Shown here piece after piece: positions 18,283-27,700 of a DNA stretch of 56,245 nucleotides (the stretch's first letter is position 1; each line of letters begins with the position of its first letter). The DNA lies in the NCBI GenBank assembly GCA_000961655.1, contig LADR01000046.1:1-56245 (forward strand), read 5' to 3'. The position numbers and the translations under genes were made by a program. The notes under the pieces are model-generated. The model was not told the DNA's origin and made no database searches. It saw nothing but the letters and a program-made list of their open reading frames with translations. This DNA comes from Desulfatitalea sp. BRH_c12 (lineage in GTDB: Bacteria > Desulfobacterota > Desulfobacteria > Desulfobacterales > Desulfosarcinaceae).

Positions 18283-18732
18283 ATGGCAGGAATCAACAAA
18301 GTTATCTTAGTCGGACACCTGGGACAAGATCCTGAAATCCGCTACATGGCCGATGGCACGGCCGTAACCAATTTCAGCATTGCCACTTCGGAAAGCTGGA
18401 AAGACAAACAGACAGGTGAAAAGAAAGAGCGCACCGAATGGCATCGCATCGTGGCCTGGCGCGCTCTGGGGGAACTCTGCGGCAAATACCTTTCCAAGGG
18501 GCGCCAGGTCTACGTGGAAGGCAAGCTGCAGACCCGCTCCTGGGAAAAAGACGGAACCACCCGCTATACCACCGAAATCGTCGCATCGGAGGTTCAGTTT
18601 CTGGGCGGCCGTGAAGACGGTGGCGGCCGCGGCGCCCGCCCCGCGTCATCTGGTGGTGGCAATCAAATGAACGACCGCGGATACCCCGAACCGCCCATGC
18701 CCGACCGCCAGGAAGACGACATCCCCTTCTAG
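18283..18732 (+). CDS. ssb: Single-stranded DNA-binding protein
   Basis: 149 residues with AGAGAGG upstream (18269-18275). It binds and protects single-stranded DNA in replication, repair and recombination. The OB fold spans about 1-110 ([58 protein letters not shown]). A Gly/Arg/Ser-rich linker follows, and the last residues are the acidic DDIPF tip that recruits partner proteins. Length and organisation are normal for a bacterial tetrameric SSB. It is flanked by repeats on both sides and is not in an operon here. Confidence 0.97.
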   Translation: MAGINKVILVGHLGQDPEIRYMADGTAVTNFSIATSESWKDKQTGEKKERTEWHRIVAWRALGELCGKYLSKGRQVYVEGKLQTRSWEKDGTTRYTTEIVASEVQFLGGREDGGGRGARPASSGGGNQMNDRGYPEPPMPDRQEDDIPF

Positions 18733-18765
18733 CCCCTATCAGCACTCACCTGCGCGCATGGTTCC

Positions 18766-18791
18766 CGTTCCCACGCTTCGGCGTGGGAACG
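18766..18791 (+). terminator. Hairpin with TTCG tetraloop after ssb
   Basis: A perfect 11-bp stem (cgttcccacgc/gcgtgggaacg) closed by TTCG, 33 bases after the ssb stop. No T-run follows. A decayed relative with only the right arm intact (ctgcatgggaacg) lies near 22112-22134, so this is also a dispersed repeat. Confidence 0.5.
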
Positions 18792-18898
18792 AAATACCTT
18801 GAGAATTGGCGCAGGCTGATCTGATCCATTACCATGATGCACGCTTTTACGTGCATGCTTTTGATAACCATTCCGGGGACTTGCACAGACGGACGCCA

Positions 18899-19117
18899 CG
18901 TCAGCCATGAGATTTAGTGAGGCATAAGGCGTGCGCAGGACATAAGGGCCGCACTGTTTGAGCGCAGCTAAGTTTGCGGCCCGTCCGGAGCATGCCTTAT
19001 TGCCTCACTTAATCGAATGGATGGTGGCGCGGACCACCCACCCGGATCACCGGGGTTTTTCCTACGTCACGTCAGCCCACGCCCGTATCTCACTTGACCG
19101 AAGTGGATAACCAGATA
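18899..19117. repeat. Composite hairpin repeat element
   Basis: Parts in order: cgtcagccatgagatttagt (18899-), then a nested stem-loop whose outer arms are 18916-18934 and 18990-19009 (tgaggcataaggc/gccttattgcctca) and whose inner arms are gggccgca (18946-18953) and tgcggccc (18975-18982), then gaccacccacccggatcacc (to about 19050), then a family 3 motif at 19092-19117. A shorter locus at 43179-43251 carries three of these modules in a different order and orientation. No protein is encoded. Confidence 0.6.
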
Positions 19118-19137
19118 CGCTTTAAAATAAAAACCCA

Positions 19138-19172
19138 TTGACAACCTCCGTGCTACAACCTACATTTGTAGC
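19138..19172 (+). promoter_or_regulatory. Promoter and operator of the parD-like/zeta operon
   Basis: TTGACA (19138-19143), a 17-base spacer, then TACATT (19161-19166) form a good sigma-70 promoter. A perfect inverted repeat, GCTACAA (19152-19158) and TTGTAGC (19166-19172), with 7 bases between, covers the -10 box. A dimeric antitoxin bound there would block RNA polymerase, which is the standard design of autoregulated toxin-antitoxin operons. Confidence 0.75.
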
Positions 19173-19201
19173 AAAAAGCAACAGAAGAACCGGAGGATAC
19201 C

Positions 19202-19603
19202 ATGGCCAATCCTTTAAGATTAAATCCCGACCTGGTACAGGCGGCCGAACGCGCCGGCATGGTCCAAAAACGCTCGGTACCCAAGCAAATTGAATTTTGG
19301 GCTGATTTAGGCCGCGCGATCGAAAATGTCATCGACTACTCGGATATTTTCGCCATCCTGCAAGGCTTGAAAAAAATCACGGTCGAACCGGTCGCACCCG
19401 CCGCCGCGGACCCTGAAGACATCTTCGCCGACTTGGAAAAAAGCCGCGCCCATGGACGACTGGCCGAACGCATCACTGCCGGCCCACTTTACTATGAAGC
19501 CAGCCGCAGCCGGCCCGGCCTGCTTGACCGCGTCGATACGGCCACCGGCGAACGGCACACCGGTCAGTTCCACAACGGTGCGTTCCAGGCCGTCGAGGCA
19601 TGA
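19202..19603 (+). CDS. ParD-like antitoxin
   Basis: 133 residues with CGGAGG at 19191-19196. The N-terminal part (ANPLRLNPDLVQAAERAGMVQKRSVPKQIEFWADLGRAIE) resembles the ParD-like antitoxin family, where a ribbon-helix-helix-type segment binds operator DNA. The C-terminal half (from about residue 60) is more charged and would be the toxin-binding part. Its last four bases overlap the start of the zeta toxin gene (ATGA), so translation is coupled and the antitoxin is made first. The operator over its promoter supports autoregulation. The family assignment is from pattern memory; the antitoxin role is supported mainly by gene order. Confidence 0.82.
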   Translation: MANPLRLNPDLVQAAERAGMVQKRSVPKQIEFWADLGRAIENVIDYSDIFAILQGLKKITVEPVAPAAADPEDIFADLEKSRAHGRLAERITAGPLYYEASRSRPGLLDRVDTATGERHTGQFHNGAFQAVEA

Positions 19604-20169
19604 AGCAGCTGTGGGTGCTTTGCGGCGGTAATGGCGCCGGCAAATCGACTTTTTTCGAAATAGCCTTGGCGCCGCGTGGCGTCAAACTGGTCAATGCCGA
19701 CGTAATCGCCAAAATAATCCGCCCCGAGCGGCCCGAATCGGTCAGCTACCAAGCCGCCGGCATCGCCGAAAAAATCAGGAATGCCCTGCTGCTGCAAGGC
19801 ACCGGTTTCTGCTTTGAAACCGTCTTCTCCCATCCTTCCAAAATCGATTTCATTGCCAGAGCAAAAGGATTGGGCTACGAAGTCATTCTGGTCTACGTTC
19901 ACCTGTGCAACCCCCAGCTCAACGAGGCCCGTGTTCAGCAAAGAGTGTCCCAGGGGGGCCACAATGTTCCGGTCGAAAAAATCCACAGCCGAATTCCGCG
20001 CACCATGCGGCACGTAAGACAGGCCCTGGCCCTGGTGGACGAAGCCAGGCTCCTGGACAACTCCCTGCGCGACGATCCTTTCCGCCAGATAGCCATTGTC
20101 CGCAAAGGCCGCTGCGTATGGACAACCGATCCCGTCCCGGATTGGGCCCACCCCATTCTGCGCCCATAG
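19600..20169 (+). CDS. Zeta-family toxin (P-loop kinase)
   Basis: 189 residues overlapping the antitoxin gene by 4 bases. The Walker A motif GGNGAGKST is at 9-17 (K15, S16). NADVI, FCFETVFSHPSK and RVSQGGHNVPVEKIHSRIPRT supply the acidic and arginine residues expected of zeta toxins, which phosphorylate UDP-N-acetylglucosamine and so poison cell-wall synthesis. The closing VRKGRCVW is also family-typical. Chromosomal zeta-like proteins can have other nucleotide-sugar or nucleotide substrates, so the target is not proven. There is no epsilon-type antitoxin; the partner is a ParD-like protein. Confidence 0.88.
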   Translation: MKQLWVLCGGNGAGKSTFFEIALAPRGVKLVNADVIAKIIRPERPESVSYQAAGIAEKIRNALLLQGTGFCFETVFSHPSKIDFIARAKGLGYEVILVYVHLCNPQLNEARVQQRVSQGGHNVPVEKIHSRIPRTMRHVRQALALVDEARLLDNSLRDDPFRQIAIVRKGRCVWTTDPVPDWAHPILRP

Positions 20170-20617
20170 GACAAACATAAGGGGCAACAGCGAGCAAGAA
20201 GGTGCGCGGATAGGGCGAAAAATTGTCGCCCGGTTCCCTGCTATCGAAAAGCAATCCGTTTGTTCGGGTGTGTAATTGCTGAATTGCAAAATAGTACTAT
20301 TGTTCCTGTAAAATGCGGTCAATCCTTTATACCCATCGTGACCGGTTTCTCCTAATTTGCGGTTAATGGAGGCGTCGTAACAAATTCTCCTCCCTTTCCC
20401 GGACAACGGTCGATATACCTTCGACTTTTAATTTTATAATAATTCAACTTTCTGGATTCAGCACTGAAGAGGTGAACCGCACGGGTGGTCTGCGTAACGT
20501 CGTAGTACGTGGTGGCGCATACCACCTGCACGGTTCACCGGTGTTCAAGCTCAAAAGAAGACTTATAGTTTTCTACATACAACTTTAAACGCCGGCGAAG
20601 CCGGTTAGGAGGTCGCT
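20170..20617. other. Intergenic region before degP
   Basis: No gene is supported. Around 20400-20460 the sequence is AT-rich (ttttaattttataataattcaac), which could include the degP promoter. From 20471 a large imperfect inverted repeat follows (listed separately). Confidence 0.5.
20471..20539. repeat. Inverted repeat upstream of degP
   Basis: ggtgaaccgcacgggtggt (20471-20489) pairs with accacctgcacggttcacc (20521-20539) with 3 mismatches over 19 bp; an inner tgcg/cgca pair extends the stem. The left arm resembles ggtgatccgggtgggtggtc of the 43179 locus, so it may be a further relative of the composite element. It ends 78 bases before the degP start, so it would lie in or near the 5' leader. 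Confidence 0.6.
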
Positions 20618-22054
20618 ATGGTAGCAATTCGGCGCAGGGCGTGCCGCGGTCCGATGAACGCGGGTTGGCTGGGGGCATTGTGCTTGGCGTTGTCGCTGGT
20701 CGTTGCAGCACCGGTTGGCGTATGGGCACAGCCACCTTCGGAAGGACTCGCCGACTTGGCCGAGGAGGTCAGGCACAGCGTCGTCAACCTGTTCACGACG
20801 CAAATCGTCAAGATGGGCCGACAGCCCGGCATGGGCGAAGAGGGGCCGCTGCGCGACTTTTTCGGCGACGAGTTTTTCGAACGTTTTTTCGGCGGCTCGC
20901 CGCAACGTGAAAGACGCGCCAATGCGCTGGGTTCCGGCTTCGTTATCTCTTCGGATGGCTTGATTCTGACCAACCATCACGTGGTGGCCCGCGCCGAAGA
21001 AATCAAGGTGCGCATGGAAAATGACAAAGAGTACGATGCCAAGCTGGTCGGCAGCGATCCCAAAACCGATCTGGCGCTTATCCAGATCTCGCCGGATAAG
21101 GATTTCCCCTCGCCCGCCCGCATTGGCAACTCAGACGCCATCCGCGTGGGTGCCGGAGTGATGGCTGTGGGCAACCCCTTCGGATTGGGACTGACCGTGA
21201 CCTCCGGTATTCTCAGCGCCAAGGGACGCATCATCGGGGCCGGTCCGTACGACGATTTCCTGCAGACCGATGCGGCCATCAACCCCGGCAACAGCGGCGG
21301 ACCATTGTTCAACATGCAAGGGGAAGTCATCGGCATCAACACGGCCATTGTGGCCCAGGGACAGGGCATTGGATTCGCCATCCCCATCAATCTGGCTGTT
21401 GAATTGCTTCCGCAACTCAAGACCGGGCGCGTCGTGCGCGGATGGCTGGGTGTCATGATCCAGGATCTGACCCGACCCCTGGCCGAATCACTGGGAATCA
21501 AAAACGAGGAAGGCGTGCTGGTCTCCGATCTGGCCGAGGATGGTCCTGCCGCTAAAGCGGGCATGCAACGCGGCGACGTGATTGTGCAAGTCGATGGCGA
21601 GCAAGTCAAAGAAGCTTCCGTTTTGTCCCGAAAAATAGCGGCCACCAAACCGGACACCAACATCAGGGTAACGGTCATCCGCAATGGCAAGCGGGAAAGA
21701 ATTTCAGTCACCCTGGGCACGCTGCCGGACACCCCGCAAGAGCGTGAAGAAAAAACGGAAACGCCCAAGCCCAGTGAAAAATGGGGCCTGTCGGTGCAAA
21801 ATCTCACGCCTGAGTTGGCCCAGCGCATGGGATTCGCTCCCAACGAAAAAGGGGCCGTGGTCGTGGACGTCGATCCGACCAGCCCGGCCGGCCAAAACGG
21901 CCTTCAACGCGGTGATCTGATCAAGGAGGTCAACCGCAAACCGGTTGAAAATGTGGAAGATTTCACGAAGGAAATCGGCAAAAACGACAAGGATAGTCTG
22001 CTGCTCCTGGTAAGACGCGGCGAAGGGACGATCTACATCGTCTTGCAGAAATAA
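20618..22054 (+). CDS. DegP/HtrA-type periplasmic serine protease
   Basis: 478 residues with AGGAGGT at 20606-20612. There is a signal peptide of about 38 residues (ending GVWAQP). The trypsin-like protease domain has the triad H121 (TNHHVV), D151 (KTDLALI) and S226 (PGNSGGP). Two PDZ domains follow, at about 262-350 (RGWLGVMIQDLTRPLAESLG) and about 385-478 (WGLSVQNLTPELAQRMGF). The two-PDZ plan matches DegP/MucD (Do family), which degrades or refolds misfolded envelope proteins. It is a single-gene unit. Confidence 0.95.
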   Translation: MVAIRRRACRGPMNAGWLGALCLALSLVVAAPVGVWAQPPSEGLADLAEEVRHSVVNLFTTQIVKMGRQPGMGEEGPLRDFFGDEFFERFFGGSPQRERRANALGSGFVISSDGLILTNHHVVARAEEIKVRMENDKEYDAKLVGSDPKTDLALIQISPDKDFPSPARIGNSDAIRVGAGVMAVGNPFGLGLTVTSGILSAKGRIIGAGPYDDFLQTDAAINPGNSGGPLFNMQGEVIGINTAIVAQGQGIGFAIPINLAVELLPQLKTGRVVRGWLGVMIQDLTRPLAESLGIKNEEGVLVSDLAEDGPAAKAGMQRGDVIVQVDGEQVKEASVLSRKIAATKPDTNIRVTVIRNGKRERISVTLGTLPDTPQEREEKTETPKPSEKWGLSVQNLTPELAQRMGFAPNEKGAVVVDVDPTSPAGQNGLQRGDLIKEVNRKPVENVEDFTKEIGKNDKDSLLLLVRRGEGTIYIVLQK

Positions 22055-22234
22055 ACGCGATAATTTCTTTTTCGAGAGATTTTTTAGAGTGTCTCAGTAA
22101 AAACGTCTTGCTGCCATGCTCTGCATGGGAACGAAATCGCGCGTGGCGTTCTGGTGTCAATGCGTGCATACAAAGGCGGGCAGGCAACTGTGTTGTGAAT
22201 CGAATGCACCTATATGTGGATAAAGGAGACTGAC
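22055..22234. repeat. Decayed copy of the GTTCCCACGC hairpin repeat
   Basis: Near 22112-22134, ctgccatgctctgcatgggaacg preserves the right arm and loop of the hairpin repeat seen after ssb (18766-18791), but the left arm has lost gttcc. It is followed by gaaat, as in the ssb copy. No gene is seen in this gap. Confidence 0.45.
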
Positions 22235-22465
22235 ATGAAAGTCGGAGACAGAGGATATATGAAGACAATCATCGACCGCGAAAAGTTGATGACCCTGAAA
22301 ACCTGTGCGGCGTGCGGGCAACCTTTCAACCTGGGTGATCCGGTGGTGCTGGCGTGCGGGGCATGGGAAGGCCCGCCGAAGCTGATCCACGAAGGCGAAG
22401 CGGTGTACGACGAAGAGACCGCCACCTATGTCGAACGCCGCTGTTACGCAGCCCGGAAGGGATGA
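22235..22465 (+). CDS. Small CxxC protein of unknown function
   Basis: 76 residues from the ATG at 22235, chosen for AAGGAG at 22223-22228; an upstream ATG at 22214 lacks a ribosome site. It has a CAACGQPF motif near residue 26 and two further cysteines (VLACGAW and ERRCYAARK), so it could bind one zinc ion as a small zinc ribbon, in the manner of PARP/LIM-like knuckles. No signal peptide or membrane segment. I do not recognise the family. Confidence 0.75.
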   Translation: MKVGDRGYMKTIIDREKLMTLKTCAACGQPFNLGDPVVLACGAWEGPPKLIHEGEAVYDEETATYVERRCYAARKG

Positions 22466-22490
22466 GCAAAGCAGAATCATCGTTCAGCCT

Positions 22491-22515
22491 GTAGGGACGA
22501 ACCTTGTGTTCGCCC
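22491..22515. repeat. Family 2 repeat
   Basis: gtagggacgaaccttgtgtt followed by cgccc: imperfect arms gggacgaac/gttcgccc, 25 bases after the small CxxC gene and 91 bases before the 3' end of the convergent phospholipase D gene. Confidence 0.5.
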
Positions 22516-22606
22516 GCTGCGTAAGATGCTTTTATTGGTTTGTATAGGCTGCCGTCCGTGGCACGTGGGACGCAAACGGTCGCGCTGAGGTACGCACGGT
22601 GCGGTT

Positions 22607-24715
22607 TTAAGATGAAAATTTACGCATCAGCCGCTTGCGCAACCACAATAGCCCGAACCCGATCACCAGGAGAACGCCGGCCGCCGTCAGGACATTGATC
22701 CAACTCGGATTTTTGAATACCTGCAACATGCGATCGGTAAAGATGGTGATCACCAGAATACCGGGCAGCATGCCCAGCAACGTTCCCAACAAATAAGCGC
22801 CCTGCTTGATGCGGGTGGTGCCGGCCACAATATTGACAACGGTAAACGGCGCCACCGGCAGGTTGCGCACGATCATCACGGTCAAAACACCCTGGCGGGA
22901 GAGATACTTGTTCAGGCGGGTCAGCCGCTCGCCGGCGACTCTGCGCACCGTGCGTTTGCCCAACCGCCGGCCGACCCAATAAGTGGCCCAGGCGCTCAGG
23001 ACCGTGCCGATCATGGCGCACACGAAGCTCTGCCACGGCGGCAGAATCAAGGCGGTGGCGCCGACCAGCAATGTCACCGGAACGAAAATCAGGCTGGCCA
23101 CGACGTAGGTGCCAACCACCAATGCCATCAAGACGCGCCGGTCGTCAACCACTCCGGCCCACTGTGCCAGCCGTTCGATGGTCAGCCAATCCGCCAGCGG
23201 CGTCAGGCGCCAGACCGCGGCCAATCCAAACAGAATTAGGATCATCACCGCAATCTTGACAAACTGACTACGGCTGGACTGCTGTTCAGGCGCGCGGGCG
23301 AAATGGTCGATGACCTTATCGAAATGAAAGGGTTCTTCAGGGTCCAGGAACGAAGCGTCCGGCACCCAAGCCGTACCGTCGACCACCGGCGCCGCATCCA
23401 GGTCGAGCGGTTTCAGGCAACGCGTAGCGCCGCAGATGTTTCGGATCGCGCCCCGGACCGACCCCTCGCGTTCGCACGCGGCGGCCACCTCTTGCACGGA
23501 GGCCCCCAGGTGCTCGGCCAGCAGGTTCAGGCGGAACCGGCGCAGGGCCCGGCCCACATCGCTGTCGCCCGCATCTTCAACCACCAGGCAACACTCCGTG
23601 TCCAATCCCATCGACCGATTGCTCAAGTTGGCCGAACCCACGATGGCCAGGCGATCATCGGCAATCAGTATTTTGGAATGCACATAGACGGGCAATGTCC
23701 GGGCGCCCACCGCGGGCCAATACACCGACAGCCGCCCATGGCGATCCGCCTCGGCAAGACTTGCCAGGCAGCGCCGGCGGATGGCGTCCATAGTGCTCTG
23801 TTCCAGCCAACCGTTCGCCTTGGACGGCATTACGATCACGATTTCGGGACCGTTTTCTTCCTGCAGCCGCGGCGCAAGGCGTTGGCAGATGCAATCCGCG
23901 GTCAGATACTGGTTTTCGATGTACAACAACGTCTGCGCCTGATCGATGGCATCCTGGTAAATCCGTTCGACTTCACGCACCGCCGCCTGGTCCTTGTAGG
24001 CCGGCAAAGTGCGCGCAATGGCCACCGGGCAGGCGGTCATATCCACCGGCATGGCTTGCGGCCACTCGGCGCGGGGCGAAAGTTTCGGTGTCGGCAGATT
24101 GACGCCGACCGCGCGCCGCCAGCGTTGTCGGAACATCTCACCCAAGGCCTGGGCGGTTTCGCCGCCGACCGCCATCTGGATGTCATGAAAAGGGCTGTAA
24201 AGGGTACCATTGGGCGCACTGCGGTGAGGGTCATCCGGGTGATGCGCCGGTGTGTCCCATCGGTTGCCGGTCAGATCCAGACCGCCGCAAAAGGCAATTT
24301 GGTCGTCGACCACCACGAACTTCTGGTGATGCGAAGCCCCCAGCGGATGCTGGTCGTCTAACTGGAAGTGTATGCGACGATGGCTTTTCCAACCAAAACT
24401 GACGACCGGCATCCATTGCCGTTCGCGCAAATAGATCATGGCAAAGTCCCAGGACAACACATAGGTCTGGAGCGATTTATTCCGTGAAACCATGTCGTTG
24501 AGAAAGGCACCCAGCGAAGGAATGGGCTCGGAAAAACGCCCGCGCGGATCGAGCGTTAAACGGCTGTCGAAATCCCAACCAGCAATATAAATTGTTTGGC
24601 GCGCGTGGCGCACGGCGTGCACGAAGGCGTCGAAATAGGCTGCCGCGTCGATCAGAAAAGCGGCCTTGTCGGCCTGGGTACGGCGCCAGCAATTATGTCC
24701 TTCGCGGATGATCAT
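22607..24715 (-). CDS. Phospholipase D/cardiolipin synthase-like protein fused to a VTT (DedA-like) membrane domain
   Basis: 702 residues. Two HKD motifs are intact: HHQKFVVVDD with CGGLDL (about 135-153) and HSKILIADDRLAIVGSANLS (about 345-364), giving the two-histidine phosphatidyl-transfer active site. From about residue 487 there are five or six hydrophobic segments with the VTT/SNARE-associated signature (FVPVTLLVGATALILPPW, VGRRLGKRTVRRV, IVRNLPVAPFTVVNIVAG). The fusion ties a lipid-head-group enzyme to a putative lipid scramblase-type membrane domain in one inner-membrane protein. Cardiolipin synthesis or phospholipid cleavage are both possible; the substrate is not readable. It lies 71 bases after the RND pump gene in the same direction and may be co-transcribed. 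Confidence 0.9.
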   Translation of the reverse strand: MIIREGHNCWRRTQADKAAFLIDAAAYFDAFVHAVRHARQTIYIAGWDFDSRLTLDPRGRFSEPIPSLGAFLNDMVSRNKSLQTYVLSWDFAMIYLRERQWMPVVSFGWKSHRRIHFQLDDQHPLGASHHQKFVVVDDQIAFCGGLDLTGNRWDTPAHHPDDPHRSAPNGTLYSPFHDIQMAVGGETAQALGEMFRQRWRRAVGVNLPTPKLSPRAEWPQAMPVDMTACPVAIARTLPAYKDQAAVREVERIYQDAIDQAQTLLYIENQYLTADCICQRLAPRLQEENGPEIVIVMPSKANGWLEQSTMDAIRRRCLASLAEADRHGRLSVYWPAVGARTLPVYVHSKILIADDRLAIVGSANLSNRSMGLDTECCLVVEDAGDSDVGRALRRFRLNLLAEHLGASVQEVAAACEREGSVRGAIRNICGATRCLKPLDLDAAPVVDGTAWVPDASFLDPEEPFHFDKVIDHFARAPEQQSSRSQFVKIAVMILILFGLAAVWRLTPLADWLTIERLAQWAGVVDDRRVLMALVVGTYVVASLIFVPVTLLVGATALILPPWQSFVCAMIGTVLSAWATYWVGRRLGKRTVRRVAGERLTRLNKYLSRQGVLTVMIVRNLPVAPFTVVNIVAGTTRIKQGAYLLGTLLGMLPGILVITIFTDRMLQVFKNPSWINVLTAAGVLLVIGFGLLWLRKRLMRKFSS

Positions 24716-24786
24716 GCATTTTCCGTGGGTTGGTCCCCAAAATAGGCACAGTTGAAGACAAGTGCAACAGGCCCGCAGACCTCAGG

Positions 24787-27700
24787 CTACCGTTCCGCCA
24801 ACCCGTGTCCGTGCGCAAACTCCCAGCGCTTGTCCAGATAATACAAGATGGGCACGGTCATGCGCGAAAAGAGCAACGAGGCCACCTCGCCGGCCATCAG
24901 CGATATGGCCAGCCCCTGGAAAATGGGATCAAAGAGAATCACCGATGCGCCCACCACCACCGCAGCGGCCGTCAACATCATGGGCCGGAAACGCACCGCG
25001 CCCGCGTCCACGACGGCCTGGTCCAGGGGCATGCCCTCGCGCAGGCGCAGCTCGATGAAGTCCACCAGGATGATCGAGTTGCGCACCACAATGCCGGCCC
25101 CGGCAATGAAGCCGATCATGGAGGTCGCCGAAAAGAACGCACCCATGGCCCAGTGGGCCGGCAAAATGCCGATCAAGGAAAAGGGGATGGCCACCATGAT
25201 CACCATGGGCGTGGAAAAAGATTGAAACCAGCCCACCACCAGCACGAAGATCAGGATCAGGACCACGCCGAACGCCAAGCCCAGGTCGCGGAACACCTCG
25301 TAGGTGATGTGCCATTCACCATCCCATTTCATGGCAAAGCGCCGGTCGCTGTCCGGCACGTTGGCGGTCAGTTGCGCGATCTCGTAGCCCTCGGGCAATG
25401 CGATGGCGGCGATCTTATTACGCATTTCCAAAATGGCGTACACCGGGCTCTCCTTGGCGCCGGCCACGTCAGCGATCACGTAGACCACGGGCATCAGGTT
25501 CTTATGGTAAATGCTCTTGTCTTCGGCCGTCGCGCGCGCCTGAACCAATGCCGACAGCGGCACCAGTCCGCCATCGGCCGCGGCCATCTTGATCGACTCC
25601 AGCCGCTGGATGTCCGCGCGCTCGGCCAAGGGCAGCTTGGCCAGAATCGGGACATCCTCGCGCTCGTCGGGCTGATGCAACAACCCCACCTGCTCGCCAT
25701 TCAGGGCCAGCATCAGCGTGCGGGCGATCTGCATGACGCTGATGCCGTGCATAGCGGCCCGCTCGCGATCGACATCCAGCTGATAGCGCGGGTAGCCATC
25801 CTCCATGAACCAGTCCGCATCCACCACGCCCTCGGTCTGCTCGAAAATGCGCATGATGTCGCCGGCCAGCGCGCGCTGGCGTTCATAGTCCGGCCCATAC
25901 ACTTCGGCCACCAACGTCGAGATCACGGGAGGGCCGGGCGGCACTTCGACCACCTTGACGCGTGCGTTGTAACGCTGGGCGATCGCCACCAGCGGCGGGC
26001 GCACGCGCTTGGCGATATCGTGGCTCTGCTGGGCGCGGCGCCCCTTGGCGACCAGGTTGACCTGGATGTCGGCCTGGAAAGGGACCTGACGCAGGTAGTA
26101 GTGGCGCACCAGGCCGTTGAAATTGATCGGCCCGCCCACGCCCACGTGGATCTGGTAGTCGGTCACCTCGTTGAGGGTGGCGATGTAATCGGCCATGTCG
26201 CGCGCCGCGGCGGCCGTCATTTCCAGGGTGGCATCCTCGGGCAGATCGATGATCACCTGGAACTCGCTTTTGTTGTCGAAGGGCAGCATTTTGACTTCGA
26301 CCATCCTGACCGCCACCATGGCCATCGCCAGGAGCAGCAATGCGACCACCCCGATCAGGAAAATCCAGCGCCAGCGCGGATTATGGATCAGCGGGTCCAT
26401 CACCCGGCGGTAAAGGCGCGTGCTCCAGTCTTCGCGGGGCGGTTCATGGCCGCCGGCAGCGTGACTTGCGCCGCTACTGTCGTCGGCGTGCGCTTTCTCC
26501 CCTTTGAGCAGGCGCACCGCCGCCCAGGGGGTGACGATAAAAGCCACCAGCAAAGAGAAGACCATGGCGGCCGAAGCCCCCACCGGAATGGGCCGCATGT
26601 AAGGCCCCATCAGTCCGCCGACAAAAGCCATGGGCAAAATAGCCGCGATCACCGCCAACGTCGCCAAAATAGTGGGGTTGCCCACCTCGTCGACCGCCTC
26701 GATGGCCACCGTGAACCGGTTGCGGTCTTTGTTTTCCGGCAGGTGGTAGTGGCGCACCATGTTTTCGACCACCACGATGGCGTCATCCACCAGGATGCCG
26801 ATCGAAAAGATCAGGGCGAACAAGGTGATGCGGTTGAGCGTGTACCCATATAGATAAAAGGTGGCCATGGTCATGGCCAGCGTGACCGGTATGGCCAGAG
26901 CCACGACGCCCGACTCGCGCCGGCCTAAGGTCAGCCAGATCAGCAATGTGACCGACACCACGGCAATAGCCATGTGGTAAAGCAGTTCGTTGGATTTTTC
27001 CTCGGCTGTTTCGCCATAGTTGCGCGTGATGGTCATGTGGATATTGTCGGGCAATTTGCTGCCGCGCACTTTTTCGATGCGGTGCAGCACGCGCTCGGCC
27101 ACATCGATGGCGTTGGTGCCCTTGCGCTTGGCCAGCGACAGGGTCACGCCCGGATACAGCCCCTGGCCCTGGATCTGCTTGTCACCGGCGGCCGGACCGG
27201 TTCCGAAAAACACGTACTGGTCGGCTTCGGCCGGTCCATCGATCACCTCGGCCACATCCTGCAGGTAGATCGGACGCCCCTGGTCATTGCCCAGAACGAC
27301 CCGTTCGACCTCTTCGCGCGTCTTCAGAAAGCCGCCCACGTGCACCGTGACTTCACCTTTACCCGACGGAAAAGAGCCCGCATCGGCCGCCTGATTGGCC
27401 CCTTGGATCATAGCCGCCGCCCGGCTCAGGTCGAGACCGGCGGCCGCCAGGCGCACCGGATCGAACAACACCTGCACCTGGCGCGGCGTGCCGCCGATCA
27501 GGGTGGTGATCGACACTTCCGGTTCGCGCTTGACGACTGTTTCGATCTCCGCAGTCAGCCGCCGCAACAGGTAATGGTCCACGCCCGGGTCCTCGCTCCA
27601 GAAGGTCAGCGCAAGGATTGGCACGTCGTCGATGTAGCGCGGTTTGATCAGCGGCGGATTGACCGCATACGGAATACGGTCGAAATTGGAAGTAAGCTTG

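Noticed and set aside
18916-19009. Integron attC-like site
   Set aside because: It folds into a long stem-loop, but I could not find the conserved core sites (GTTRRRY/RYYYAAC) or an integrase, so REP-like is the safer description.
22559-22574. Sigma-54-like string (tggcacgtgggacgcaa)
   Set aside because: The GG-GC spacing is right, but the -12 part is poor and it points into the 3' end of a convergent gene.
24730-26853. Long open frame opposite the RND pump gene (707 codons)
   Set aside because: It is the antisense of a clear RND permease, and its His/Gln/Arg-rich translation is typical of a shadow frame in GC-rich DNA.
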